From Picocystis sp. L7 (lineage: Eukaryota; Chlorophyta; Picocystophyceae; Picocystales; Picocystaceae), in NCBI GenBank assembly GCA_020975725.1, contig QXJR01000028.1:742974-806973 (forward strand): 64,000 nt of DNA, read 5' to 3'. The notes below the pieces were generated by a model that worked only from the letters and a program-made list of their open reading frames with translations, ran no database searches and was not told the origin of the DNA. This document shows, one piece after another, positions 39,533 through 49,123 of this stretch. The position numbers and the translations under genes were made by a program. Position 1 is the first letter of the stretch. Each line of letters opens with the position of its first letter.

Positions 39533-40192
39533 TGTTGGGTTCTTGGCGTTCTCTTTCCATTGGAAAGGGGAACTGTGCCGCTGGACGATGTGCATGCTTT
39601 GAAGACGATTGGTACAGTGCTTGTGTGCTTCTACGCGATCCTTGTGTTGCATTGGTTGTCCGGAAGCATTGCAGAACCGTCATGTTGTGGGGGGAGCTTT
39701 GGGTCTAGGACGGCACGATCCGGGCATGGGAACGTCGCACAATGACGATTCACGCGGTCGGAAGGACCTTTTTTTGGGGCGGGTAGGGTCTTCCCACATC
39801 TGTGGTTGCAACGGTTCTGTTGGTTCTGTCGGTTCTGTTTCCGAAGGGTTATTCCGCCAGGTTTCCTGGCATCCGTTGGGGTGTTGGAAGACACGTTTTC
39901 TTTTTCCTCCCATCCATCCGCTTCTTGCGATCCACGGGTGTTCCCCTGGACATGTTACTCCGCTGTGTTTCCCCCCTCCTCATCCCTGTGGATCTCTGCT
40001 CTTGTTCGGTGCCTCTTCCTCTTGGGTCCAGGCCATCCCTCTTCCCCACCCGGATCGGATGGGTGGATTCTTCGTCCCTTCTTCCCCCCCCCCCCCAGTA
40101 TATCGCCAAGGATCCTGGGTTCGCGGAACCCGATCGAAAGGGAGTGTGCGTCCCAACTACAAGGGCGAGGTTGGTTCGGGGAAAGGAGGGCG
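39533..40192. other. Intergenic, 5' flank of LPA2-like gene
   Basis: 660 bp, no gene. A run of 14 C lies near 40085-40098, followed by AGTATATC at about 40099-40106. This resembles the poly-C targets used by the MULE elements, but no TIR is present here. Confidence 0.45.
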
Positions 40193-40690
40193 ATGGAAGG
40201 GACGAATCGGACGTGGACGAGGTTGGCGACGATGGGAACGGCGATGGCGACGAAAACGATGCCTGGGAGGTGGATGCGCCGTGGGAGGGGAGAGAGGGCG
40301 TATCGCGTGAGAAAGGTACAGGTGCGAGCGTCGGGAGACGAAGAAGGAGAAACCAACAAGGAGAGTCCACGCATCGCCTTCGAACCCAAGGCGAAGAAAC
40401 GCGAACCCAGGAAACGGTCCACTGCAGACATCAGGACGCCCACCAAAGATGCAGCCATCAGAAAGGATGGAGAGATGCCGATCGAGTACCAGCTGGAAGC
40501 AGCAGGAGTGGCGGTGCTGGTGCTGCTGTTCGTGGCCATCCTTCTCGGCGGAATCTTCTTGGGTGCGTCGGCTTTCCTGTCCGAGGAGCTCGACCAAATC
40601 GCACAAGACGTGGTCTATCCCAACTATTCCAAACTGGTCGTGGCGTTCTTGCTGGGATCCACCGCCTATGGCTTCTACAAGAGCCGATGA
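40193..40690 (+). CDS. LPA2: LOW PSII ACCUMULATION 2-like plastid membrane protein
   Basis: 165 aa from ATG at 40193 (Arabidopsis LPA2 is about 185 aa). The N-terminal 45 residues (MEGTNRTWTRLATMGTAM... VRKVQVRAS) look like a chloroplast transit peptide with a likely VRA/S cleavage. A basic linker (EPKAKKREPRKR) follows, then two membrane helices with the conserved stretch FLGASAFLSEELDQI, VVYPNYSKLVVAF and GSTAYGFYK. This lines up with the FLPEELDK...YVYP...GTTAYG stretch of plant LPA2 as I recall it. LPA2 is a thylakoid protein required for CP43 assembly into photosystem II. Its presence implies a photosynthetic host. The convergent peptidase gene ends 145 bp downstream. Confidence 0.75.
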   Translation: MEGTNRTWTRLATMGTAMATKTMPGRWMRRGRGERAYRVRKVQVRASGDEEGETNKESPRIAFEPKAKKREPRKRSTADIRTPTKDAAIRKDGEMPIEYQLEAAGVAVLVLLFVAILLGGIFLGASAFLSEELDQIAQDVVYPNYSKLVVAFLLGSTAYGFYKSR

Positions 40691-40835
40691 ATGGAAGGAG
40701 AAGAAGAAGGAGACCAACGCCGTGGAAATACCCATACACCCGGAACGATCGGGACGGGAACGCACGCGACCGATGCACCTCGCCTTGGGACGTTTGCAAC
40801 GTCCTGGACCAAGGAACGATGCTTCGCATCCGACG

Positions 40836-42242
40836 TCAACGACGTGGACGCGTGCCGCGAACCAGCGACAGGAGCCTCTCCAAGATGCGTGGACCGTCCT
40901 CGCGCACGCCTGAATGCATGTATTCGTTGGTCACCCAAGGACGGATCCCATGAATGCTCCCAACAGATTCCATGGACAAATCGAAGTCCACGTAAACGTC
41001 CTCGTAATACGTGGCCGAAGCCACGGGAACGCGGTTCTGCTTCAACATTCCCACGTCGTACAGCTTCGACCAGGAAGTCTCTTGGGCCAACAATTGAGCC
41101 GCCTCCTTCGATGCTCGCAAGTACACCATCTCCTCAAACATCCAAGGAAACACCATCTCGCCCGTGAAGTACACCGGACGATCGCTGGTGAGACCTTCCA
41201 TCAGCTCCGGGAAATCGTCCGCAAACTCCTCCTCTCGGACGCGTTGGGCAGCCCACATGGCAGCCTGACCCGGACCGTTGCAATAGGCAGATTCGTGCAG
41301 AAGGGCATACAGCGGATTGGTGTCGAAGTGAAGGCTATTCTCTGCCTCCCTCAAGAAAGTCGGACTCAACTGCTCGCCATCTTGAAAGGGGGGTCCGTCC
41401 CACGCGCTCTCCACCAAGTAATGAAGTCTTTCGAAACCGGTGTGATTGCCCACCGCACTGAGACCCAAGAGCTGAAACATGCGGGGCGAAAGCTTGGTGC
41501 CGGACGGGAGAGCCGGCCAATCTCCTGTGGATGCCTTGTGATCATGGAGGTGCTGCACGATCTTCCTCACCTTGTCCACGTCCTCTGGATATCTTTGGTA
41601 GAACTTCTCGTTCTGGAGCTTCACCCGTGGGAAGAGTTTCCTGTACACCTGCTCTGCACTACAACCTTCCCACAGCGGTGGTATGCCCCCGGTGATGAGC
41701 GCTTCCCGCACCCCTTGAGGAAAATAGGAGAGGTAACTGAGCACGCAGAAGCCTCCGAAGCTCTGTCCCATGATCGTCCATTGGGTGTCCTTCCCCACGA
41801 TCTCTCTCCGCACTGCTTCTGCATCCCTGACGATGGAATCCGCACGAAAGTGTTTCAAATACTCGGCCTGTTGCTTCGGACTCCCCAGCCTCTGCAAGGA
41901 GGTGGTGGAGATGGGAGCCGACCTTCCGGTCCCTCGTTGGTCCATGAGCATCACGCGGAACTCCTTCACCGCTTCTCCGATCCATCCTCCCGTCTCGAGC
42001 GGCCTCGCGCATTCGAATCCCGGACCGCCTTGGAGGAAGAGCAGGCACGGCTTGTCGTGGGACGAGCCTTGGCTCGCCTTCCCATTGGCCTCTTCCACTT
42101 CGCGCACGAACACGTCGATGTGCTGGTCGTTTTTCTGTCCCAGGTGATCCAATGGAACCTTCACGGTGTGCTCTCGCAGCACCAATCCAGCGACGCGGCT
42201 CTCTTTCGCCGTCGCCATCGCCTTTGGCACGTGCATCCGCAT
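40836..42242 (-). CDS. Prolyl iminopeptidase-like alpha/beta hydrolase (S33)
   Basis: 468 aa from the ATG at 42242; ATGs at 42236 and 42218 are alternatives. Family motifs: LQGGPGFE oxyanion region (about 72-77), MDQRGTGRS (about 100-108), and nucleophile GQSFGGF (Ser161). An Asp lies in the VDFDLSMESVG region and a His in EYMHSGVREDG near the C-terminus (catalytic assignment inferred). Prolyl iminopeptidases remove N-terminal proline from peptides. This eukaryotic form is longer than the roughly 310-aa bacterial PIP because of a helical cap domain between the core halves. The N-terminus (RMHVPKAMATAKESR) gives no clear targeting signal. The gene is convergent with LPA2. Confidence 0.88.
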   Translation of the reverse strand: MRMHVPKAMATAKESRVAGLVLREHTVKVPLDHLGQKNDQHIDVFVREVEEANGKASQGSSHDKPCLLFLQGGPGFECARPLETGGWIGEAVKEFRVMLMDQRGTGRSAPISTTSLQRLGSPKQQAEYLKHFRADSIVRDAEAVRREIVGKDTQWTIMGQSFGGFCVLSYLSYFPQGVREALITGGIPPLWEGCSAEQVYRKLFPRVKLQNEKFYQRYPEDVDKVRKIVQHLHDHKASTGDWPALPSGTKLSPRMFQLLGLSAVGNHTGFERLHYLVESAWDGPPFQDGEQLSPTFLREAENSLHFDTNPLYALLHESAYCNGPGQAAMWAAQRVREEEFADDFPELMEGLTSDRPVYFTGEMVFPWMFEEMVYLRASKEAAQLLAQETSWSKLYDVGMLKQNRVPVASATYYEDVYVDFDLSMESVGSIHGIRPWVTNEYMHSGVREDGPRILERLLSLVRGTRPRR

Positions 42243-43297
42243 CGCCCAAGTCCGTCCTCGCGGTCTCCCTTCGACCCTCCCTTTTCGCACCTGGGCGAAC
42301 CTCCTATCCTTGTGGGACTCTCCCTTTCAAGGATCCAGGTTTAGACCGGCGCGACTCCGAAAGGAAAGGAAAGGAAAGCCCCAGCGATGGGTTGGTGTGG
42401 GTATGGATGAACACTACTCCATGTGGAATACTTGTGTTGCCATGCATCGTTTCGTCACCAAGCGACGATTCGTATCGTCTTGATTCGTGCAGCTCCAAGC
42501 ACAGATCGTGCGAAAGCCAATGGTCCCGGTCGGACGACCCGCAACACGTGCATGCGTGCCATCTTCCACGGTGCAAATGCGGAGCATCGATAGCGGCACC
42601 GGTTGGTCGAGCGTGGGTGTCTTCCTCCATTATGGTGGTAGGATTCCCCCGAAGGCTTGGAAGAGCAAATCGCACCGCGCTTTCGAGTCATATTGATGTG
42701 GTGTCTCAGAGCTCGCAATAAGGAATAGAGAGCCATGGTTCGATCGTGGCGCGGTGCGTCTGCCAAGTGAAAACAATGGCTTGCAAGCACAGCGTGATTG
42801 TATTTGAACATGACCGGTGCTTGCATGGGAAGGGAATGGATGTATGGTCCCCTTGCGTGTGTTCCGTTCTTTCGGAACGATCTCTTGCCCCCAAACGCAT
42901 GCATGCACGAGCGTCGCGATCCCACCTGGACGAACCCCGCGCTCGTGTGTTTTTCGTTCCACTCGTTGCACGTCCATCGCGTTCCATCCAAGTTCCACGT
43001 CCATCGGGTTTCTTCCGTCTCTCTTTCCATGCATGCACGCCCGGCGTGGGTGGGTCCACCTCGCCATGGGTTCGTGTGCGATCGAGAGGATCGACGGTGA
43101 ACCGGGAACGATTCGCGTGTGGGTTGAATGGGAACCCCCCCTTTCTACCCTGGTCTCGGCTCCCTTTTCCTTGGCCCTTGTATCGCTCGTGTTCCGAAGG
43201 AACCGACCATTTCCCATCCGGGTTCGTGGACGGGGTGGGAAAGGGGACGTCCTTGGGAACGTGTTCCTTTTCGTTGGTTGAAAAGCGCACGAGACCC
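42243..43297. other. Divergent intergenic region, no gene seen
   Basis: 1.05 kb between the peptidase (-) and phosphatase (+) genes. Open frames here are long only because stops are rare in GC-rich DNA; none has a domain. Confidence 0.5.
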
Positions 43298-44156
43298 ATG
43301 CGTTTGCACGTGGTGCGCCATGCCGATCCAGACTACCGCGTGGACGGACTCACCGATCGAGGACGTGCAGAAGCAGCAGCACTGGCCCAGTGGATGAAGC
43401 GTCCCAGCGAATACGAAGTGGATCGAATCTACACCTCGCCGATGGGACGCGCCGTGCAGACCGCACAGACCATCGCCGATGCGATCGATAAGAACGTGCT
43501 CGTGGAACCTTGGGCGAAGGAACTGAGCGAATGGAGGGCGCTGGGAGGAACGGGAGATGCCGGAGGGGGAGGAACCGGTGCGGTGTGGGACGTCGACGGA
43601 GAATCGGTGCGCAGAGCCATGCGCATCGGGGAACCCGACAGCGGATCGGAATGTGGGACACAGGTGCGTGCACGAGAGACGGATGAAGCGGCACAGGATC
43701 GCAAAGGAAGGTCAGGGCTGATGGATGCGGATGTGAAACCCGACGCAGGAAGCCTGGGACGTCGTGCCGGGATACGCCAAGTACAAGGATCGATACCGTG
43801 CCCTGTGCAGCGACGGAGACGAGTTCCTGGAACGATTGGGATTCAAACGGGAAGGACCCGTCTACAGAGTCTGCCAAGAAAGGCCACAACATCGAGGGAA
43901 AGGACTGGAAGTGGTGCTGGTGTGCCACATGGGCATGGCACTCACCTGGCTGTCGCACCTCCTCGCCTTGCCCACACCCTTGTGTCACACCGGATTCTTC
44001 CTGCCGCCCAGCAGCGTGACCACCGTCCTCTTCGAACAGAGGAACGAGGCCGTCGCCGTCCCCAGGATCGTACGCATGGGATGCACGGCGCACCTGTACA
44101 AAGCCGGCATCAAACCACATCCCAAACCCGCAGGCATACAGGCCAACTACTACTGA
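43298..44156 (+). CDS. Histidine phosphatase (phosphoglycerate mutase-like) superfamily protein (two exons)
   Basis: Exon 1 is 43298-43663 (122 codons) and exon 2 is 43749-44156; the 85-bp GT-AG intron 43664-43748 is phase 0. The product is 257 aa. Exon 1 starts MRLHVVRHADPDY, where VRHA replaces the usual RHG and His8 is the phospho-acceptor. It continues LTDRGRAEAAALAQWM and RIYTSPMGRAVQTAQ, both hallmark motifs. Exon 2 starts EAWDVVPGYAKYKDRY and contains LVCHMGMALTWL with the second catalytic His. Neither open frame alone is a complete phosphatase, so the splice is well supported. RHA is also seen in SixA-type phosphohistidine phosphatases, but size and C-terminal half fit the broader phosphatase branch. 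The substrate is unknown. It converges with DUS3. Confidence 0.85.
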
Positions 44157-44257
44157 ACCGCACGCGCGCGGAATCCCTCCGCTGCCCACCTCCTCGCGCG
44201 GATGGGGTCCGCGTACCTGGAGAGCGCTTGGACGATCGGGACCGTGCTCGTGCGAAC

Positions 44258-44263
44258 GTTTAT
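44258..44263 (-). terminator. AATAAA poly(A) signal for DUS3
   Basis: TTTATT on the plus strand gives AATAAA on the minus strand, about 58 bp past the DUS3 stop, in the short convergent spacer with the phosphatase gene. Confidence 0.4.
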
Positions 44264-44320
44264 TTCTGGAGAGCATGCCGCCGAACAGGCCGCCACCTGC
44301 AGCCTCGGTGCGCGATTCCT

Positions 44321-46090
44321 TCAGCCTTCCACCTGCTCGACAGTGTTGGGCATTCCTTTGTCTGGAGTGGCCCAGCCGACGCTCTTGTGCTTGGGCACAA
44401 AGACAAAATTTTCCGGAGGAGGACCGAGTAACATAGAGCTGATTTTCACCCAGTCCGAAGGATTGTTACTGGCAAAGAGAGTCTCCAGGTCGTTGCGGCC
44501 AAAGTAGGGCTGGGGTTTCAAGTGCATCTTCTGCGGCACTCGTTCCAAGAGTCCCATGGGAACGTATCTGCAAAGGAAGGATAGCCATTCCAAAAGGAAA
44601 CGTCTGGTTGTCTCCACGCCACGGCTGTCCGATCCCCAGTGCTCCAGGCCGTACTTGCAGTAGGACCGAAGCAAGTCCATCCGCTCGTTGGCGGAAATGT
44701 CCCAGTGCCGCCGCTCTTTGATCTCCCGGAAGATCCACGGCTTGATCAGCGCCCCCCGGGCCACCATCACCGTGTTCACTCCGGTCTCCTGAATGCACCG
44801 CTCGTAGTCCGTGTACGAGAAACAATCCCCGTTTCCAATCACCTGCTGCCCGTTGCTTTGTTGCACGCAGGTTTTGATGTACTCCCAGTCCGCAAGCCTG
44901 CTGTACCTCTGGCATCGTGTTCGCCCATGCAGGGTGACCATGGATGCTCCCCAATCCTGCGTCAAGGGTACCAGCTTGTGTGCCACTCGTTCGTCCTCGC
45001 GATCCGCGTAGCCGGTCCTTAACTTCACCATCAGAGGAGCGCTCACAACTGAAGAAGTGCAGCGGAGAATGTTCTCAAGACGCTTTGCCGACTTTAGCAG
45101 GGACGCACCGGCGCCCTTGTTGCAAACAAGGTCAATGGGACAACCGCAGTTGACGTCGAAGAAGTCCACCCGACACTCCCTCTCCACCAATTCGCAGGAC
45201 CGAGCGATGCTGTCTGCGAACCCCCCGCACACCTGCACTCCAAAGATGTCTTCTGAGGGGTGGCGTCGAAGTAACGCCCACTCCGAGGTCTGACCCTGCA
45301 GAATGTTCACGCTCATGGCCATTTCGCAACACGTAATGTCTACTCCTAGGCCCTTGCACACCCTTCTGAAGGGCAGGTTCCCCAGGGTCGTGAGCGGTGC
45401 CAGGTACGTCTTGTCGGTAAAATCGATCAATTTCTTCTCGCGAGGGTGGGTGCGTGTATCTCGATGTTCTACCCTCTCTTCCTTCAAAGACGTGTTCCCA
45501 TCCTGCGTTGCAGCTCCTCCGCTTCCACGGCCTTTGTCGTACGAGATCCTAATACCCTTTTCTTTGAGTACGGCATCGGCCATGGGAAACCTGACCATGT
45601 TCTTGCGCAGCATGTGCTGCAATTCTTTGCCAAGCCCGTTCCATTCGTCCTCCGGTCCCGTGAGTGCTTTCCCGTCCCAATCCTCGGTCATCACCGGGTG
45701 CGTGCCTTCAAAACGGCATGTGATCCCGTAAGGACAGGATTTTCCATCCACGACGTAGGGACAGGTCCCGGGCAGATCTTCAGGCTTGGATGCACGGAAT
45801 TGTTCCACGTCGTGGCTGAACTTGCATTTTTCTGCGTGCACGCACTTTCCCCTTGCGTAGAGCGTGCAGAATCCCGGCACAGCACGTTCAGCCTTTCGTT
45901 GTCGTTTGGATTTCTTCTTCGGCCTGTCTTCCTGTTCGTGCCTTTCTCGTCCACATCCTCCTCCGTTCGCTTCCTTTCTTTCTTCCCCTTGTTTCTTCTC
46001 TTCCACCTCGTTCGGGAGGCCGTCCGAGACGCGCAAGAACTCCGGTTTGATGCGGATGGCATCGCCGTCTTCCTTCGCCGCCATTCCCAT
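44321..46090 (-). CDS. DUS3: tRNA-dihydrouridine(47) synthase, DUS3 type
   Basis: 589 aa from ATG at 46090. The N-terminal 75 residues are charged with a basic nuclear-type stretch (RPKKKSKRQRK). Two CCCH zinc fingers follow (FCTLYARGKCVHAEKCKFSH and a CPYVVDGKSCPYGITCRFEG stretch), typical of DUS3/DUS3L and absent from other Dus enzymes. The FMN TIM barrel begins TYLAPLTTLGNLPFRR and has DVNCGCP with the catalytic Cys region, a KGAGASLL loop, LHGRTRCQRYS, IGNGDCFSY and MVARGALIKPWIF. The enzyme reduces uridine 47 in tRNA variable loops using FMN and NADPH, and in other eukaryotes also modifies mRNA. It is single-exon and intact. The start is 400 bp from the divergent LysM gene. Confidence 0.95.
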   Translation of the reverse strand: MGMAAKEDGDAIRIKPEFLRVSDGLPNEVEEKKQGEERKEANGGGCGRERHEQEDRPKKKSKRQRKAERAVPGFCTLYARGKCVHAEKCKFSHDVEQFRASKPEDLPGTCPYVVDGKSCPYGITCRFEGTHPVMTEDWDGKALTGPEDEWNGLGKELQHMLRKNMVRFPMADAVLKEKGIRISYDKGRGSGGAATQDGNTSLKEERVEHRDTRTHPREKKLIDFTDKTYLAPLTTLGNLPFRRVCKGLGVDITCCEMAMSVNILQGQTSEWALLRRHPSEDIFGVQVCGGFADSIARSCELVERECRVDFFDVNCGCPIDLVCNKGAGASLLKSAKRLENILRCTSSVVSAPLMVKLRTGYADREDERVAHKLVPLTQDWGASMVTLHGRTRCQRYSRLADWEYIKTCVQQSNGQQVIGNGDCFSYTDYERCIQETGVNTVMVARGALIKPWIFREIKERRHWDISANERMDLLRSYCKYGLEHWGSDSRGVETTRRFLLEWLSFLCRYVPMGLLERVPQKMHLKPQPYFGRNDLETLFASNNPSDWVKISSMLLGPPPENFVFVPKHKSVGWATPDKGMPNTVEQVEG

Positions 46091-46487
46091 CCTCCTCCTT
46101 CTGGACGCGATCCTCGGTCTCGTTTCCCTTTCGAACCCGATCTCGTTCCCCTATCGATCGGAGACGGCACTTCCTTTCGAAGCGTGGACGCTTTCCTTTC
46201 TCCTTCCTCCCACCACCCTTTCGTTGGGGACGGGAAGGACGTCCCTTTCGGGTACGCCACCAAGGGGTTCGTTCCCGATCGAACCTCGGTCTACCGGGGT
46301 CCATGCTTGGGTTCGAAACCGGATGTTCACCCGTGGCTGGTCGGGGTAGAAGGACAAGGGGACCCAGGAAAGAGGGGGAGCGTTGGACCGACGAAGCGGC
46401 ATTTCCAACGCGACGCGCGAGGCACTTTCACGTGTCGCGTGGGAGACGAGCGGACGAGGCACCGCCGGATTCGGGGGTGGTGGCGTG
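46091..46487. promoter_or_regulatory. Divergent promoter between DUS3 and LysM gene
   Basis: 400 bp head-to-head spacing implies a shared or back-to-back promoter. No TATA box or palindrome cluster is evident. Confidence 0.35.
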
Positions 46488-47423
46488 ATGGGACAGCAAG
46501 AGGACGGATCCGAGCGGTCGGAAGGCGAAAGGAACGCGTCCCACGGACGGGATCAAGGGAAAGAGAGGGGTGCAGAGACACACTTCCAAGGGAAGGTCTT
46601 GCGTGAACGAGGGAACGGCACCGATGCATGGGACGCCGAAACGTCCACCGCAGCAGACGAGTTCTTCCTCTACCACAAGCTGGCCAGCAAGGACACGCTG
46701 GCGGGGCTGGCGGTCAAGTACAACGTGCAGCTCACCGACATCAAACGGGCCAACCTCATCGACACCGAAAACGGACTGTACGCACTGCACGTGGTGAGGA
46801 TACCCAGGAAACCCATGCAGGTGGGAGCCCTGCAGAGACTGGCCTACGCAAGGAGAGAGAACAGGAACAAAAAACAAGGCCATGCCAAGGGGAACGTGGA
46901 CCTGTCCGCAGCCGCAGAAGCCGCACTGATGAAGCTCCAGAGACACTATTCCACCAGCAGCTTGGCTAGCTACGACGATCCAAGCGGAGGAAAACAGGTG
47001 GGATTCCTCGGAAGAGCTGCTCGACAGGCCAGGAGAAGCGTAGGAGCCCTGCTGGACCAGACCTGGAACCATCACCAAGTCACCCTCATCGGAGGAAAGG
47101 GAACGGAAGCGGGATACGTCCTACCAGGAGAAGACAACACCAGGTTGCGAAGGAGGACAGAAGGAGCGGGAGGAGCCGATCCTGGAACAAACCTGCTTGG
47201 CATCGAAATGACCGAAACCAACACATGCATGCACGAAGCAAACACCACGGAGTCCAGCGTAGAGCCGCCCAACCCCACAGACGCAACAGCGTCGACGGCC
47301 CTGGAACGAAAGAGCAAGAACCCGCGGTTCCCAAACCTCACAACCCTCAAACAAAAGTCTTCCATGAGCGCGGCTAGGCTGAGCAAAACCCTCCCCTTCA
47401 AAAGCAACAGCAAATTGGATTGA
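46488..47423 (+). CDS. LysM-domain protein (LYSMD-like)
   Basis: 311 aa from ATG at 46488. A polar N-terminus of about 58 residues is followed by one LysM domain (FFLYHKLASKDTLAGLAVKY, then NVQLTDIKRANLID and HVVRIPRK). The motif order D-T-L-xx-L-A-x-K-Y-x-V, DIKRAN matches intracellular eukaryotic LYSMD proteins. There is no signal peptide and no membrane segment, so this is probably a cytosolic or peripheral protein rather than a chitin receptor. The rest is low-complexity and basic, with Ser, Thr and Gly. Function of this branch is poorly known. Confidence 0.78.
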   Translation: MGQQEDGSERSEGERNASHGRDQGKERGAETHFQGKVLRERGNGTDAWDAETSTAADEFFLYHKLASKDTLAGLAVKYNVQLTDIKRANLIDTENGLYALHVVRIPRKPMQVGALQRLAYARRENRNKKQGHAKGNVDLSAAAEAALMKLQRHYSTSSLASYDDPSGGKQVGFLGRAARQARRSVGALLDQTWNHHQVTLIGGKGTEAGYVLPGEDNTRLRRRTEGAGGADPGTNLLGIEMTETNTCMHEANTTESSVEPPNPTDATASTALERKSKNPRFPNLTTLKQKSSMSAARLSKTLPFKSNSKLD

Positions 47424-48518
47424 GGGCACTCCTGTCGGCGTGGTCGCTTGTGAGGCCCAAGGTGATCCAAGCGAGGTCTCCCACTTTGGATGGGGACGCA
47501 TGCTGGGTCGACGTCCAGACTCCACCATGGAAGGGTGCATCAAACGCCCTGTGCCGAGAAGCTGCCCAACCAAGGAAGAGGTTAGTGTATCGCAACTTGC
47601 TTTTCGGGGACCGGTAGAATGGCCTTGGAGGAAGCGCCCATCCCTTTGGTCTCCCGGCGGGGTCGGACCCGAAGGCAGATTTTCGTTCGCAACGGGGTGC
47701 GCGGGAGGCGATCGTTGTCTAGTGGTAGGATTAGTGCACGAGGTTCATTCTTTCTACCGGGGACCCGACCATGCACTGCACATATTGTTTTTCTTCTTCA
47801 AGGCAACCATCTGCGTGTTGCTTTACCGTTGGTGTTGGGATCATGCAATGTTGCTCTCTCTTTCCATCCACCGAAGGTGAACGTTTTTCCACATCATAGC
47901 AGAATGGACGTTCCGACACGTGTGGACAGGGAAGTTCCTGGTGTGCAGTAATTCATTACGTCTTTGGTGCTCTCCGTCGTTGATGGCGTCACCGTTTCGT
48001 CTTTCCCACGCTCTCGCCATGCTGCAGCATCGAAGGCGAGGCGAATGGACGGGTGCCTCGTTCCCAGGGAGTTCCTGCAGGACTTGACGAACGGTCGTTC
48101 GTGTTCTCCAGGAACGATGGATGGACAGGTTTTCCTGGTAGATCCGGCAAGCACATGGATCCCTCCATTCACCTGTATCTATCATCTGGGAGGGTAGTTT
48201 TTATCGTGATTAGGATCGATCGATCTCGCAAGCCTTGATTGGATTCGGTGTACGTTTCCGGTCTGTCCATTCACGGTGCAAGTCTAGGGGGGTTTTCTTG
48301 GGTGTTGCGATACATGCAATGATGGGAGCGTAGGCAAGGTTGGTAGGGCGGTCATGGATTCCTTCCTTCCTTTGCCACTTCCCCACCGGATCCGTGAGGA
48401 ACGTCCCGAGGTGTCATTTACCCCACATTCTGGTGCTTGAACCGCATCGGAACCGGTTCTTGGGGGTGGCGAGACGGGGTGGTGCGGGTCTCCTTCTCCC
48501 GTTCGGATCCGAAGGGTA
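47424..48518. other. Intergenic, no gene seen
   Basis: 1.1 kb downstream of the LysM gene. A TCTAGTGGTAGGA stretch near 47715-47735 resembles a tRNA D-arm but has no matching remainder. Confidence 0.5.
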
Positions 48519-48824
48519 GGATCCTTGGTCTCCTTTCCCATGGGGATCGAGGCTTCATCCCCCTTTCCCACCGGTTCCATCGATAGGGTAGGATCCTGGG
48601 TCTCCTTTCCCATGGGGATCGAGGCTTCATCCCCCTTTCCCACCGGTTCCATCGATAGGGTAGGATCCTGGGTCTCCTTTCCCATGGGGATCGAGGCTTC
48701 TTCCCCCTTTCCCACCGGTTCCATCGATAGGGTAGGATCCTTGGTCTCCTTTCCCATGGGGATGGAGGCTTCTTCCCCCTTTCCCACCGGTTCCATCGAT
48801 AGGGTAGGATCCTTGGTCTCCTTT
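48519..48824 (+). repeat. 72-bp minisatellite, about 4.25 units
   Basis: Unit starts GGATCCTTGGTCTCCTTTCC at 48519, and the unit recurs at 48591, 48663, 48735 and 48807, exactly 72 bp apart. Copies differ only at a few bases (CTTGG/CTGGG, CATCC/CTTCC, ATCGA/ATGGA). As 72 is a multiple of 3, frames stay open on both strands: minus strand 24-residue units around GKETQDPTLSMEPVGKG, plus strand units around FPMGIEASSPFPTGS. I cannot show that either is translated. Confidence 0.9.
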
Positions 48825-49123
48825 TGAACACTCCCGAAGGAACGAACCAAAGGGACATCGACGTTTGGATCCGACTCGATCCCAAGGTGGAGGTCGATTG
48901 GTGGATGATGGCGTCTGCGGTGGTCATGCGCGGTCGATGCACGTGGGGATGGGACGGGATCGCGCCCAAAAAGGACGGATCCGAATGGAAACACACGCGA
49001 AAGTGCGCAACGAAACAGGACAGGAAGAGGAAAAACCGACACGTGCGGATCCAGGCCAACTTCGGCGACGGTGGACGTGGCGATCGAAAGGTAAGTCGCA
49101 CACGCCGCCAAACAACGCACGCC

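Noticed and set aside
47705-47775. tRNA-like stretch with TCTAGTGGTAGGA
   Set aside because: Only the D-arm resembles tRNA-Gly/Glu. There is no T-arm GGTTCGA-N-TCC, no closing acceptor stem and no clear anticodon loop.
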